64,000 bases of DNA, taken from NCBI RefSeq assembly GCF_007004725.1, contig NZ_ML660171.1, positions 186,001 to 250,000 on the forward strand. The letters are read 5' to 3'. Below are positions 26,431 through 36,795 of this stretch, one piece after another. Positions within the stretch are counted from its first letter, which is position 1. Each line of letters opens with the position of its first letter. The translations under genes were made by a program, and so were the position numbers. This DNA comes from Aliikangiella coralliicola. Lineage in GTDB: Bacteria; Pseudomonadota; Gammaproteobacteria; Enterobacterales; Kangiellaceae. Under the pieces are notes generated by a model. It had not been told where the DNA came from. It saw only the letters and a program-made list of their open reading frames with translations, and made no database searches.

Positions 26431-29400
26431 ATGAGCCTATCAATCTTTTATCACTTAATGAGAATACGAAAGTGGATGCTAAATCTGATCGTGATATTGT
26501 GTACGCTACTGATTAGTTTGAATAGTTTCGCTGTTAAAAATAGCCCTCAAGATGAGAGTGCATCCGATAGTCGAGCAGCTAATAAATTCGGGGCTGGCCT
26601 GTCAGTTAATGCACCGAATGCGACACGGCCGGATGGAAATTATCCGAATTATCGTCTGAATGATAGAGCAATTTTGAGGCTAACCACTAATCCGGTGCAA
26701 GCTGAACAGCCGGTCTTTGCCTGGCGAGTCAAAGATGGTGTCGTACAGAGAAATGGCGATGAAATAGGGGAGACTAATTCACAGGGAGTATTTGAAGTTG
26801 ATGTCACTTTGGAGGCTACCGACTTATGTGGCCAATATAGTGGCGAACAGTTTTCGGTGGGCGCGGTGAGTAATCCTCGTTCTGCTTCATTAAGTTATAA
26901 AATTATTTGCCCGGCTCCTGACGCCGATCGAAACGACAGCCACTTTCCGAACTACGAAATCGGCGATGTTGCACAGCTGGAAATCAGAACCAGCCCAGTG
27001 ATGGCGAATGCACCGGTTTTTTCATGGCGTCGGAAAAATGGTTCGGTTGAGAGAAATGGCGAGGAAATTGGCCGAACTAATGCTAGCGGCGTGTTTATCA
27101 ACAGCCTCACCATTGATGATCCTGACGCCTGTGGTAGTTATACGAATGAACAATTTGCGGTTGGCAATATCATTAATGACCGTTCCACTTCGATGAGTTA
27201 CACCGTGACCTGCCCAACGCCGGTTGCACAAAGAAACGATAATAACTATCCCAATTATGATTTAGGAGATTTCGCGCGGGTTACTGTGTCAACAACGCCG
27301 GCGTTACCTAATGAACCTGTTTATACCTGGCGATACAAAGACGGTCAGCTACAACGCAATGGTGAACATTTAGGATATACAAATTCTCAGGGAGTTTTTG
27401 TCAACGAACTCTATTTAACTGATCCGGATGTTTGTGGACAGTACTCTGGAGAAAAATTTGCGGTAGGTTCACGCTCAAATCCTCGGTCATCTTCGCTTTC
27501 CTATACGGTAACCTGTCCACCACCAGGCAGGCCAGTAGCCACGCGCCCGGATGGCCACTACCCCGACTATCAATTGGGACAAACAGCTCAGCTCAGGGTG
27601 GTGACCAACCCGAAACAGCCTGAAGAACCGGTTTACACCTGGCGTTTAAAAGACGGTCAGGTTCAACGAAATGCTGAATATCTTGGAGATACCGATGCCA
27701 ACGGGATTTTTGTTAATACGCTGGTTTTAGAGGATCCTGACGTTTGCGGTGAGTACAGCGGCGAACAATTTGCCGTGGGTAGCACAAATGGGCTTCGTTC
27801 GACCGCGTTGTCTTATCGTATCACTTGTCCTCAAGCGCCTCATGTGGAAAGAACTGATACAAACTTTCCTAACTATGTGATCGGTCAAACAGCGACATTA
27901 CGACTGACTACTAACCCCATTCAGTCCAATGAAGATGTCTTTGGGTGGCGTTTTAAGGACGGTCAGTTGGAACGTAACGGAGACTTTGTTGGAAAAACAA
28001 ATGCCGCCGGCATTTTCGAAAATACGCTGGTGTTAGAAGATCCGTCAATTTGCGGTAGTTATAGCGGAGAGCAATTTAGTGTAGGCTCCAGTACCGGCCC
28101 GCGTTCAAATTCGCTGACATATACTATTTCTTGTGATGTCCCTGAAGCGCCTGTTGCGACGCGCCCTGATGAGTTTTTCCCAACTTACCGCCTGGGCAAT
28201 ACCGCACAGTTAAAAATAACGACCGATCCCGTTCAAGCCAATCAGAATATTTATAGCTGGCGTTTGAAAGACGGCGAAGTAGAAAGAGATGGTGTGGTCA
28301 TTGGCAAAACTAACAGTAATGGTATTTTCGAAAATAGCGGCGTATTAACTTCCCCGGAGTTATGTGGGGCGTATACCGATGAAACTTTTGCGGTTGGGAG
28401 TATTAACAACCCGCGATCAGCATCATTAAACTATGACATTCTTTGCAGTGATTTACTGATTAGTTTTACCGATGTAGATGCGGCAGTGCCGGATACTTTT
28501 TATACTTCGAACACGATAGTGTTAGCTGGTTTGGACAGTCCCGTTAATGTCAGCATTCAGGGAGGTGCTAACAGTACATTGATTAAAAATGACAATGTTG
28601 TCGGTAGTTCAGCACAAGTTGACAACGGCGATACACTAGCCATTCGCAGCCGATCAGCAACGGGTACCGGCATGCAGACTATCACCATGACACTCAATGG
28701 TGCACAAACTTCCTGGAACATTAAGAGCGCTGTTTTACCGACGTTACCACCGGTTTCCGGCAGCCGATTTGGTTATACTCCAGCAGAGTTTAGCGTTGAT
28801 GCAACAGGCAGTGCTAACTATAAAGTACCATTAATTGTTTCTCCGGGTGTACAAGGAATTCAGCCATTATTATCTTTAAATTATACCAGCCAGGTTAGCT
28901 CTGGGTTACTTGGCATTGGTTGGAATCTATCTGGTTTGTCAGGGATCTCTCGATGTGCAGCGACCCAGGCGCAAGATGGTTTTGTTGATGGGGTTGATTT
29001 TGACGGCAATGACCGATTTTGCCTTGATGGTCAGCGCTTAATCGCAATTAGTGGCGTGTATGGAGAAGATGGTACTGAATATCGGACCGAACGAGAAACT
29101 TTCAGTCGAATTATTTCTTATGGCGTTGCGGGTAATGGTCCAGCTTATTTTAAAGTGTGGTATCAAAGCGGCGAAATTGTTGAATATGGTGGGAATGCAA
29201 ACAGCGACGTCGGGCGAATTGAAGCGAGCGGTCGCGCTGATATTTTTTCCTGGGCAATGAGCAAACTATCTGATAGGAGCGGCAATTATTTAACGGTTGA
29301 ATACTTTGAAAATAGTAAAGACGGTGAATATTATCCCACTCGAATCAATTATACCGGTAATGAAGTTGCCGGCACACTGCCGTTTGCACATGTGGCATTT

Positions 29401-32400
29401 AATTATCAGAGTCGAGTTGACCGTCGAGTTAGATTTGTTTCCGGGTCGCCGGTGACAATCAGTAAACGACTAGCAACAATTCAGAGTTATTTCGGTAACA
29501 GTATTGTCAGGGAATATCGATTGCAATACGTTAATACGCAAACAAAAGAATCGAACTTTGATGACTCAGATTTTAATCGCAATATGGTTGAAACGAATGA
29601 TCTAGAAGCGATGAATATAGAAACGTCGGCGCTGGAAAAAAATGGATTACAACTTGATCGAACCTATCTCGAATCGATAACAGAGTGCGGCAACAACGGG
29701 CAATGTCATGAGCCGATTAATCTTACATGGCAAGATCCTGGTGACGGCAGCTACGATTCATTCCAGGGATTATTAACGGAAATAGGTGGTTCGGCGGAAC
29801 GCGCTTTTCTGGACTCATCTCGAATTAAGTTTGCTGATTTTAACGGTGACGGACAGTCAGATATTTATCAAGTGATCGGATGGGATACCAGCCAGGCGCC
29901 TTCACCTGATCCCGATAATGTTTATCTATCAAATAGTGATGGCAGTTATCACCGAGTTGATGGATTGGTGACGCGTATCGGAGATACCGTGAGTGGTGCG
30001 CAACTCGATATTGATCGCTTAAAGTTTGGCGATTTCAACGGCGATGGCCGGACTGATATTTATCAAATTAACGGTTGGGGAAACAACGCGATTGATAAAG
30101 TTTATTTTGCCCAAGAGGACGGGACATTCGGTACGCCGGTTAATGCTATCAATACCTACATTTCAAATGATGTGAGTGAAGCTCGGGTTGATTTATCACG
30201 AATTAAATTAGGGGATTTTAATGGTGATGGGCGCACTGACTTGTATTATGTGAGAGGTGGTTGGGGGTCACCGGGTTCTTTCACTGATTACGTTTATTAT
30301 TCGTTAGGTAACACTGGGCAAACTCGTGCAGATCTATTTGCCAATCCAGTAACTGGGCCTTCAACCATCGTTAATAGCGGGCGTGAACGAGCGAGTGTTG
30401 ATCTTTCGAGAATAATTCCAGGTGACTTTAACGGTGACGGTTTAGCCGATATTTATTATGTGAACGGATGGGGAAATTATTTCACCAATGACTGGTTGCA
30501 TTTGAATACAGGGAATACAACATTTACCCGTGTCAATGGTATTTCAACCAAAGTAAGGAGCAATGTTTCCCAGGCAAATGTTGATTTGGCGCGTCTTAAA
30601 TTTGGTGACTTTAACGGTGATGGAAATCTTGATATTTATTATGTTGATGGGTGGCGTAACGACAATCTTAGCACCCGTGATTATATTCACCTGTCGAAAG
30701 GTGATGGACAATTTCATCGCATACTCGGGCTTAATACGTCAGTCAATAACTCCTCAACTCAAGGCGCTGGTGTTGATATCGCGCGGATCAAATTATTTCA
30801 TTTTAACGCTGACTCAAAAACCGATCTTTATCGGGTACGCGGTTGGGGGAACTATCAGGTTGATACGATTTATCTGACACTTGGAAATGGTCAATTTGTG
30901 ACAAAAGATGGTTTGAATACTTTTGTCAGTAATGATCTGGGAAGAGCGCGATACGATGTCTCAACTTTAAAGCATGGAGACTTTTCCGGCGACGGTAAAA
31001 CCGATATTTACAAGGTCAATGGATGGGGAAATACACGGCGTGATTTTATTTATTCTCAAGATTTCCAATTGCCGTTAATTAAAAGTATTACCAATGCCGA
31101 TGGTTTTAATTTTGATATCGAGTACTCGCCTTTAACCAACGACGCTATTTACGCTAAAGGGCAGGGTGCTGTTTATCCAAAAGCGAATATTCAGCCATCA
31201 ACTTATGTTGTGTCGCGATATTTAACGCCAAACGGTATTGGTGGAAATTTCGAAAACGCTTTTCAATATAAAGATGGGCAGTACGATTTCAGCCGCAAAC
31301 AATTTTTAGGTTTTAGCGAAGTGACAGAAACCCGCAGCGGCGAACAAAAAACCATAAAAAATCAGTACAGTCACGATTATCGCCTGTCTGATATGCCGGT
31401 AAAAACATTCCACTATGTCGGAAATGATATTTTAGTTGAGCGAGTTGATAACACCCTGGATATTAATTCTCTTGGTGGAAACGGTCATTATTTTAGTTAC
31501 ATTTCTCGCAGTGAAAGTCGCCAATATGAATTGGATTCGAGTCTTTACCGGCATGTTATTCGAACTAGTATTTATGACGACTTTGGTCACCAGATAGATA
31601 CCACGGTTGACTGGAATGATGGTAACAAGGAGCGAGTTCAGACTTCGTTTGATAATAATGTCAATGCTTGGCTGTTGTCGCAAATGAAAGGACAATCAAC
31701 CACTGCTGAATCCAATTTTTCTTCTCCTCAAACGCGAACGATGGCTTACGATTATGATGATTATGGTCGACTGATTACTGAAACGGTCCAACCTGATCAC
31801 GCCAATTTGAAACTGATCAATCAGTTTACTTTAGATGACTTTGGCAATCGTACCAAAGTAACCATTAGTGGTAATGGAATTGTCAGCCGTTCCCAGGAAA
31901 TTACTTACGATAGTTATGGACGATTCCAAACCGGAAGAAAAAATTCTTTAGGGCATAGTGAAACTTTATCTCATGAACCTTTGCTTGGTAAACTCAGTCA
32001 ACAAACCGACGCTAACTTGTTGACCACGCGATATTCCTATGATGCGTTCGGCCGGGTTGTTTTACAAACATCGCCCAGCGGAGAGCAGGTTCGTACCAGT
32101 TATTTTAAGTGCGACCTGACTTGTCCAGGCGATGCTGTTTATTTCATTCGTGAAGATGGTAGCGGCAAAGCGAGTAAAGTTGATTACTTTGATCGTTTAG
32201 GCCGAGTGATCAGAAACCAGGTTAGTGGTTTTGACGGCAACGCGATTTATGTTGATACGCAGTTTAATGGGCAAGGTGAGAAGTACCGTATTTCGGAACC
32301 GCACTTTGCTGGTAGCTCAGCGATATTCACTGTGTTTAATTATGATGCGCTTCAAAGAATTACCACCCAAACCGCCCCAGGTAATCGAGTCACGCGGCAT

Positions 32401-34989
32401 CAATATCAAGGGTTGGAAACCACGATTACTAATGCTAAAAACCAAACGGCAAAACGCGTTGTTGACGCTCGGGGACGACTGGTTACCTCATACGATGATA
32501 GCAACAAAGCTTTAACGTACCAGTACGATGGTTTTGGTAATGTTATTCAGTCGAGTGATCCAGAAAATAACAGGATCACCATGCGCTATGATATTCGCGG
32601 TAATAAAACTCAAATAACTGAGGGCGACACAGGAACAACAAACTACACCTATAACGGGTTGGGCGAAATGCTGACCCAGCAAGATGCAAAACAACAATGG
32701 GTGCGGAGTAGTTACGATAAACTTGGGCGAGTTAGTCGAGTCATTTCGCCTGAAGGGACGACAATCTATCAATATGATACAGCGGCATTTGGTGTTGGTC
32801 AGCTGGATTATGTTCGTGGACCAAACGGCAACAAAGAATCTTATCATTATGATAGTTTCGGTCGATTGTCTGAAGTGATTCGCCAAATTGATAACGAATC
32901 TTTTCCCAGCTCGCGAACTCATAATCGTGCAGGACATGTTGATAGTTATACTTATCCAACCGGGTTTGCCGTCCGTCATGCTTACAACGCTGATGGCTAT
33001 CAAACTAAGTTGACCAGTAAAGACAAAAGCCACACATACTGGCAAGCGAAACGCGTCAATGCGCGCGGACAAATAGAACAGGTATCTTTGGGTAATGGTA
33101 TTAACACCACCAAAAGCTATCGTTCAGATACCGGTTGGTTGGAATCTATTCAATCTACTGGTGCGCTGAAATTCGGCAAAAAACTTTCTTCATCGGTTCA
33201 ATCGCTAAGTTACCGGTATGATTCGCTGGGCAATATGGAGTATCGGGCTGATGCCACTCAAGGCGTATCTGAAAGTTTCATTTATGATAATCTAAATCGG
33301 TTAACTCGAGCGACGGTTTCAGGCCAGTCTGCGATTGTCGTCAATTACGATGATATCGGCAATATTACTTATAAATCTGATGTCGGTAACTATACCTATG
33401 ACAGCCAGAGACCGCATGCGGTGGTGCGTGCCGGCAATCGATATTTTAGTTATGACGCTAATGGTAATCGTATTAGCCACGCGTCGGATTTAAGTAGCGG
33501 AAGTTTCGGCAGCGTGGTTTTTAGCTCGTTTAATAAGGCTCGTCGAATTAGCAATAATGGCTCGCTGGTCGAGTTTGAATATGGTCCGCTTAATCATCGT
33601 GTTAAAAAGACTGACACTCAGGCCGCTCAAACGAAAACGACGATTTATGTTGAGGGCCGCTACGAAAGAGAGACTTCAGGTAATGAAGTTAAGCACATTC
33701 ACTTCATTCAGCAAGGTAGTGAAACTATTGCTATTTACACCGAGTCGAATAATGCACAATCTGGCATCGAATCGAATACAAAATACCTGCATAAGGATCA
33801 TTTGGGCTCGATTGAATCGGTGACCGATGAAGCTGGCACGTTACTTGAGAGATTAAGTTTTGATGCCTGGGGTAAACGGCGACAGAGTAATTGGAAGCCC
33901 TCAGAAAAAGTTTCATCAATTATCACTCGTGGATTTACTGGCCATGAACAATTGGATACCGTCAAACTCATTCATATGAATGGTCGATTATATGATGCGG
34001 AGATTGGTCGATTTGTCAGTGCTGATCCACAAGTGAAAACTCCTGAAGATTTACAAAGTTTAAATCGTTACAGTTATGTGAATAACAACCCCTTGTCCTA
34101 CACGGATCCTTCCGGTTATTTTCTAAGTGGCGTTAAGAGTTTTCTAAAAAAATGGTGGCGGCCAATTGTCGCGATTGTTCTGACTGTGGTGACTTATGGC
34201 GCCATGTCCAGCGTAGCGGCGGCCTGGGCTGCCGGTGCCGGGTTTACTGGAACTGCCGCATCAGTGGCCGCCGGTGTAATTCAGGGGGCGGTAGCAGGCT
34301 TTGTCGGTGGCGCAGTGATGGGGGGCTCTCTTGAAGCAGCGCTCAAAGGCGCCGTATCGGGAGCCTTGTTTGGTGGGATTTCCGGTTATTATCAAAAGGT
34401 TTATAGTTTTGGTCGAGCGCTAGCTGAAGGAACCGCTTCGGGGATTTCATCAGAAATGGATGGCGGAAAATTTATCGATGGATTTAAAACCGTTTTTGTA
34501 CAGGGGATGTTAAAAGCTGCCGCGATTAAAATGCGAAAAATTATGATAGCCCAATCAAAACTCAACCCGTTAAATGCGACAGGAATTAGCGTGGGTTTTA
34601 TGGGAGATGGATTTAAGTTAGGGGGAGGGCGCTGGGATTGGAAGCGCTTCTTTAAAGCGCCAACGAGTCGTAATTTCGGTCAAATGAGAAGCGTGTTGGG
34701 AGGGATGCAAGGTGGAACCGGTAAGTTTTTATTCTTTGATTATAAACCGGGATCTATCTGGGATCGAATTGTAGAAGCCTTTGCTGGACCACACGACTAT
34801 TTAAATCAATTCTTCGGTTATGATGCAATGGGAAATGTTAACGCCGCACGTGGACCTTTATTCAGAGCCTTTGGTGGTTTTATGAATGGGATCAATGTGG
34901 TGGTGGCAACACCTTTTGTTGTATCTTCAGTGCTTCCTGCTAACATGACTCCGTTGTTGATGCAGACATATCAACAGTCCAGAAAATAA
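26431..34989 (+). CDS. Giant secreted SpvB/RHS polymorphic-toxin-like protein
   Basis: 2852 residues in one frame. Order of parts: signal peptide (WMLNLIVILCTLLISLNSFA); six repeats of about 100 residues (about 62-672); a short linker domain; an SpvB/TcdB-like start (SANYKVPLIVSPG, GLLGIGWNLSGLSGISRC) from about 775; seven FG-GAP/VCBS-like repeats FGDFNGDGxxDIYxVxGWG (about 1128-1540); many YD/RHS repeats; the RHS-core end GRFVSADP and YVNNNPLSYTDPSG (about 2525-2562); and a unique 290-residue tip with an Ala/Gly-rich hydrophobic stretch. The layout mimics a fused insecticidal TcB-TcC shell enclosing a C-terminal effector, but with a Sec signal. The tip domain is not one I recognise. No immunity gene follows. 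Confidence 0.9.
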   Translation: MSLSIFYHLMRIRKWMLNLIVILCTLLISLNSFAVKNSPQDESASDSRAANKFGAGLSVNAPNATRPDGNYPNYRLNDRAILRLTTNPVQAEQPVFAWRVKDGVVQRNGDEIGETNSQGVFEVDVTLEATDLCGQYSGEQFSVGAVSNPRSASLSYKIICPAPDADRNDSHFPNYEIGDVAQLEIRTSPVMANAPVFSWRRKNGSVERNGEEIGRTNASGVFINSLTIDDPDACGSYTNEQFAVGNIINDRSTSMSYTVTCPTPVAQRNDNNYPNYDLGDFARVTVSTTPALPNEPVYTWRYKDGQLQRNGEHLGYTNSQGVFVNELYLTDPDVCGQYSGEKFAVGSRSNPRSSSLSYTVTCPPPGRPVATRPDGHYPDYQLGQTAQLRVVTNPKQPEEPVYTWRLKDGQVQRNAEYLGDTDANGIFVNTLVLEDPDVCGEYSGEQFAVGSTNGLRSTALSYRITCPQAPHVERTDTNFPNYVIGQTATLRLTTNPIQSNEDVFGWRFKDGQLERNGDFVGKTNAAGIFENTLVLEDPSICGSYSGEQFSVGSSTGPRSNSLTYTISCDVPEAPVATRPDEFFPTYRLGNTAQLKITTDPVQANQNIYSWRLKDGEVERDGVVIGKTNSNGIFENSGVLTSPELCGAYTDETFAVGSINNPRSASLNYDILCSDLLISFTDVDAAVPDTFYTSNTIVLAGLDSPVNVSIQGGANSTLIKNDNVVGSSAQVDNGDTLAIRSRSATGTGMQTITMTLNGAQTSWNIKSAVLPTLPPVSGSRFGYTPAEFSVDATGSANYKVPLIVSPGVQGIQPLLSLNYTSQVSSGLLGIGWNLSGLSGISRCAATQAQDGFVDGVDFDGNDRFCLDGQRLIAISGVYGEDGTEYRTERETFSRIISYGVAGNGPAYFKVWYQSGEIVEYGGNANSDVGRIEASGRADIFSWAMSKLSDRSGNYLTVEYFENSKDGEYYPTRINYTGNEVAGTLPFAHVAFNYQSRVDRRVRFVSGSPVTISKRLATIQSYFGNSIVREYRLQYVNTQTKESNFDDSDFNRNMVETNDLEAMNIETSALEKNGLQLDRTYLESITECGNNGQCHEPINLTWQDPGDGSYDSFQGLLTEIGGSAERAFLDSSRIKFADFNGDGQSDIYQVIGWDTSQAPSPDPDNVYLSNSDGSYHRVDGLVTRIGDTVSGAQLDIDRLKFGDFNGDGRTDIYQINGWGNNAIDKVYFAQEDGTFGTPVNAINTYISNDVSEARVDLSRIKLGDFNGDGRTDLYYVRGGWGSPGSFTDYVYYSLGNTGQTRADLFANPVTGPSTIVNSGRERASVDLSRIIPGDFNGDGLADIYYVNGWGNYFTNDWLHLNTGNTTFTRVNGISTKVRSNVSQANVDLARLKFGDFNGDGNLDIYYVDGWRNDNLSTRDYIHLSKGDGQFHRILGLNTSVNNSSTQGAGVDIARIKLFHFNADSKTDLYRVRGWGNYQVDTIYLTLGNGQFVTKDGLNTFVSNDLGRARYDVSTLKHGDFSGDGKTDIYKVNGWGNTRRDFIYSQDFQLPLIKSITNADGFNFDIEYSPLTNDAIYAKGQGAVYPKANIQPSTYVVSRYLTPNGIGGNFENAFQYKDGQYDFSRKQFLGFSEVTETRSGEQKTIKNQYSHDYRLSDMPVKTFHYVGNDILVERVDNTLDINSLGGNGHYFSYISRSESRQYELDSSLYRHVIRTSIYDDFGHQIDTTVDWNDGNKERVQTSFDNNVNAWLLSQMKGQSTTAESNFSSPQTRTMAYDYDDYGRLITETVQPDHANLKLINQFTLDDFGNRTKVTISGNGIVSRSQEITYDSYGRFQTGRKNSLGHSETLSHEPLLGKLSQQTDANLLTTRYSYDAFGRVVLQTSPSGEQVRTSYFKCDLTCPGDAVYFIREDGSGKASKVDYFDRLGRVIRNQVSGFDGNAIYVDTQFNGQGEKYRISEPHFAGSSAIFTVFNYDALQRITTQTAPGNRVTRHQYQGLETTITNAKNQTAKRVVDARGRLVTSYDDSNKALTYQYDGFGNVIQSSDPENNRITMRYDIRGNKTQITEGDTGTTNYTYNGLGEMLTQQDAKQQWVRSSYDKLGRVSRVISPEGTTIYQYDTAAFGVGQLDYVRGPNGNKESYHYDSFGRLSEVIRQIDNESFPSSRTHNRAGHVDSYTYPTGFAVRHAYNADGYQTKLTSKDKSHTYWQAKRVNARGQIEQVSLGNGINTTKSYRSDTGWLESIQSTGALKFGKKLSSSVQSLSYRYDSLGNMEYRADATQGVSESFIYDNLNRLTRATVSGQSAIVVNYDDIGNITYKSDVGNYTYDSQRPHAVVRAGNRYFSYDANGNRISHASDLSSGSFGSVVFSSFNKARRISNNGSLVEFEYGPLNHRVKKTDTQAAQTKTTIYVEGRYERETSGNEVKHIHFIQQGSETIAIYTESNNAQSGIESNTKYLHKDHLGSIESVTDEAGTLLERLSFDAWGKRRQSNWKPSEKVSSIITRGFTGHEQLDTVKLIHMNGRLYDAEIGRFVSADPQVKTPEDLQSLNRYSYVNNNPLSYTDPSGYFLSGVKSFLKKWWRPIVAIVLTVVTYGAMSSVAAAWAAGAGFTGTAASVAAGVIQGAVAGFVGGAVMGGSLEAALKGAVSGALFGGISGYYQKVYSFGRALAEGTASGISSEMDGGKFIDGFKTVFVQGMLKAAAIKMRKIMIAQSKLNPLNATGISVGFMGDGFKLGGGRWDWKRFFKAPTSRNFGQMRSVLGGMQGGTGKFLFFDYKPGSIWDRIVEAFAGPHDYLNQFFGYDAMGNVNAARGPLFRAFGGFMNGINVVVATPFVVSSVLPANMTPLLMQTYQQSRK
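26621..28446 (+). repeat. Six ~300-bp in-frame repeats in the RHS gene
   Basis: Units start at about 26621, 26921, 27221, 27536, 27841 and 28151. Each encodes about 100 residues: RPDxxYPNYxLGxxAxL near the start, then TWRxKDGxxxRNGExxGxTN, NxGxF, DPDxCGxYSGExFAVGS, PRSxSLSYxxTCP at the end. Two conserved cysteines per unit (CGxYS and TCP) could form a disulfide. Units are diverged at DNA level, so this is an old protein repeat, not a recent amplification. The fold looks like an Ig/beta-sandwich; I know no named family for it. Confidence 0.85.
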
Positions 34990-35595
34990 TGTTGCGATAG
35001 CAAAATACAACCCTGCATTTAGCTGCACTTAGTTTAACAGAATACTGTAGGGTTGTATTTTCTTAAAGGTGAATGAGGAATTCACGCTGAAATTTTTCAG
35101 AGTTTTAAATTAATTCACCTGACTTGTTGGCAAAAACGGTTTTCATCGAATAGACAAAGCCGGCTTTTAATTGACGAAGCCATCTAATTGCCGCTTTAAG
35201 TTCTCTGACAAAAATCAAATCTAAATCAATTTTTCAATCGAAAAGCAAATTCAAACGAAACGAATATTTATCTTGTTTTGAGATTGTAGGATTCACGTTT
35301 TTTAAAAAATTTTATCAACGCTATTGTGAAAATTTTGTGATAGAACAAATTCATATAAAGTTCATACAAAAGTTCTTGTTAAAAAAAATTTAGATCGATA
35401 GACTAAAGCCACTTCTAGCCGCCGCGTTAATTTTTTCGAGCGCTGCAACTGGTAAACTTTCATTTTAGCCGAGTGACTGAAATGAAATTGAATACAACTC
35501 TCACGCCTGCTTCCACTGAGGAATGACGACAACGGAAGTTGGAATCAAATCGAAACCATAGAAATTGTAAAGTATCACATTAAGAGGATTTTGTT
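34990..35595. other. Intergenic region after the RHS gene
   Basis: 606 bases. I looked for an immunity gene and found no open frame longer than a few dozen codons with coding character on either strand. The region has a strong terminator (35002-35064) and then AT-rich DNA leading to the SD (AGAGGA, 35583-35588) of the SET-like transporter. Confidence 0.55.
35002..35064 (+). terminator. Long-stem terminator after the RHS gene
   Basis: Arms AAAATACAACCCTGCA (35002-35017) and TGTAGGGTTGTATTTT (35046-35061): 15 Watson-Crick pairs plus one G-U pair, 28-base loop, ending in TTTTCTT. Because the stem begins with AAAA, it could also act on the minus strand. Confidence 0.78.
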
Positions 35596-36795
35596 TTGTT
35601 TAAAAAAATAAGGATGTTTGAATATAAGGACTCAATGACAGCGCTGTTTTTTAATAAGCAGGTCCTGGCTATCTTTCTGTTTGCGAGTGCATGTGCGGCA
35701 GTCAATCCATACAAAAATATTTTCGGCGTCAAAGTCATCGGGTTACCAGAGTTGTATTATGGTATCGTTATGCTGTTATCTGGCATTGTGATCACTTTTT
35801 TTAGTATCTACTTTGGCATTAAGTCAGATAAAGAAGGTAGTTTTGTTAAATATATACTCGCTTGCTGTGTTTGTGGGCTAGTTGGGAATATTGCGCTTTA
35901 TATTTGGCCAAATCAGCTCATTTATTTTATTTCAAACTGTTTGCTGTTGCCTGTATTTTCCGTGCTCAACTCCTTGATATTTGGTTATGCCGCAGCGAAG
36001 AAACAGCAATCTGAAAACCATGAAATACACAACGAAAATGCGGCTTTACGTTCTACTTATTCACTTGGCTATGTACTAACTTTAGGCGTGATAGGCTCTA
36101 TCGCTTTAGTTAAAGATGATCTGGTTTTAGTGTGGCTTTTTGCGGGAATATTCGCGGGGTTGATTTTTTTACTATTCTCAAATGAAAAGCTAGTCTGCCC
36201 TCGGCAAAAGTCTTCTTTAGCATCAGAATCTATTCTTAAAGTTTTTACCAAAAAGAACTTAATGAAGCTGGTTAGTGTATCGTTAGTGACTAACATGCTT
36301 TTCACCTTAGATGCGACTGTTCCGCTGATAATAGTAGGGCAGGCTGGTGGTGAGTATTCTAGCATTGGAATATTTGAAGCGGGAATCGCTGTTTTTGAAG
36401 TATTTTTTATTTTTTATTGGTCAAAACAAGCAACCAGTAGAAAAGCGTCAAACGTTATCATCGTAGGTGCGTTGCTGTTCGCGCTGTCCAACGTATTATT
36501 ATCAATGACTCAAAATATGATCCATGTGTATTTGTTGGTACCGTTAGTAGCGCTCGGGGCTTCCTGCCTCATTAGTATTCCCATTGGATATTTACAGTCA
36601 TTAGCGACAGGACGCGCGGGCGTGGGAAGTTCTCTTCTTTCAATTTCATTTTTTATTTCTTCGTCAGTTTCATCTCTGGTTTATTTTTCTGGAACCTACT
36701 TTTTCGAAACCAAAGGTGCGATCTGGTTTTCATCGGCGGTAGGTGTTATTGGCCTGGCAGCATTGTATTTATTTAATAGAGAACGAGTCAGCTAA
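35596..36795 (+). CDS. SET-like (sugar efflux) MFS transporter
   Basis: 399 residues, about 12 TM segments. The block ALRSTYSLGYVLTLGVIG after TM4 matches the R-xx-YSL-x-W/Y region of sugar efflux transporters (SetA/SetB), and DATVPLIIV at the start of the second half fits the same family. I choose the TTG at 35596 because AGAGGA sits 8 bases upstream; the in-frame ATG at 35614 has no properly spaced SD. It heads a cluster with a GMC-like dehydrogenase, an aminotransferase and another MFS protein, though 286 bases separate it from the next gene. Export of a sugar-like product is the likely job; MFS membership is sure, the subfamily moderate. Confidence 0.75.
   Translation: MFKKIRMFEYKDSMTALFFNKQVLAIFLFASACAAVNPYKNIFGVKVIGLPELYYGIVMLLSGIVITFFSIYFGIKSDKEGSFVKYILACCVCGLVGNIALYIWPNQLIYFISNCLLLPVFSVLNSLIFGYAAAKKQQSENHEIHNENAALRSTYSLGYVLTLGVIGSIALVKDDLVLVWLFAGIFAGLIFLLFSNEKLVCPRQKSSLASESILKVFTKKNLMKLVSVSLVTNMLFTLDATVPLIIVGQAGGEYSSIGIFEAGIAVFEVFFIFYWSKQATSRKASNVIIVGALLFALSNVLLSMTQNMIHVYLLVPLVALGASCLISIPIGYLQSLATGRAGVGSSLLSISFFISSSVSSLVYFSGTYFFETKGAIWFSSAVGVIGLAALYLFNRERVS

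Noticed and set aside
26621-28446. Possible CRISPR or recombination-type repeat array
   Set aside because: The repeats are about 300 bp, in frame, diverged at DNA level and encode a conserved protein unit; they are not a CRISPR array.
32512-33072. 186-codon minus-strand frame inside the RHS gene
   Set aside because: Shadow of RHS repeats; the plus-strand frame has clear YD repeats throughout.
34990-35595. Immunity gene for the RHS tip
   Set aside because: No frame with an SD or reasonable length was found on either strand.
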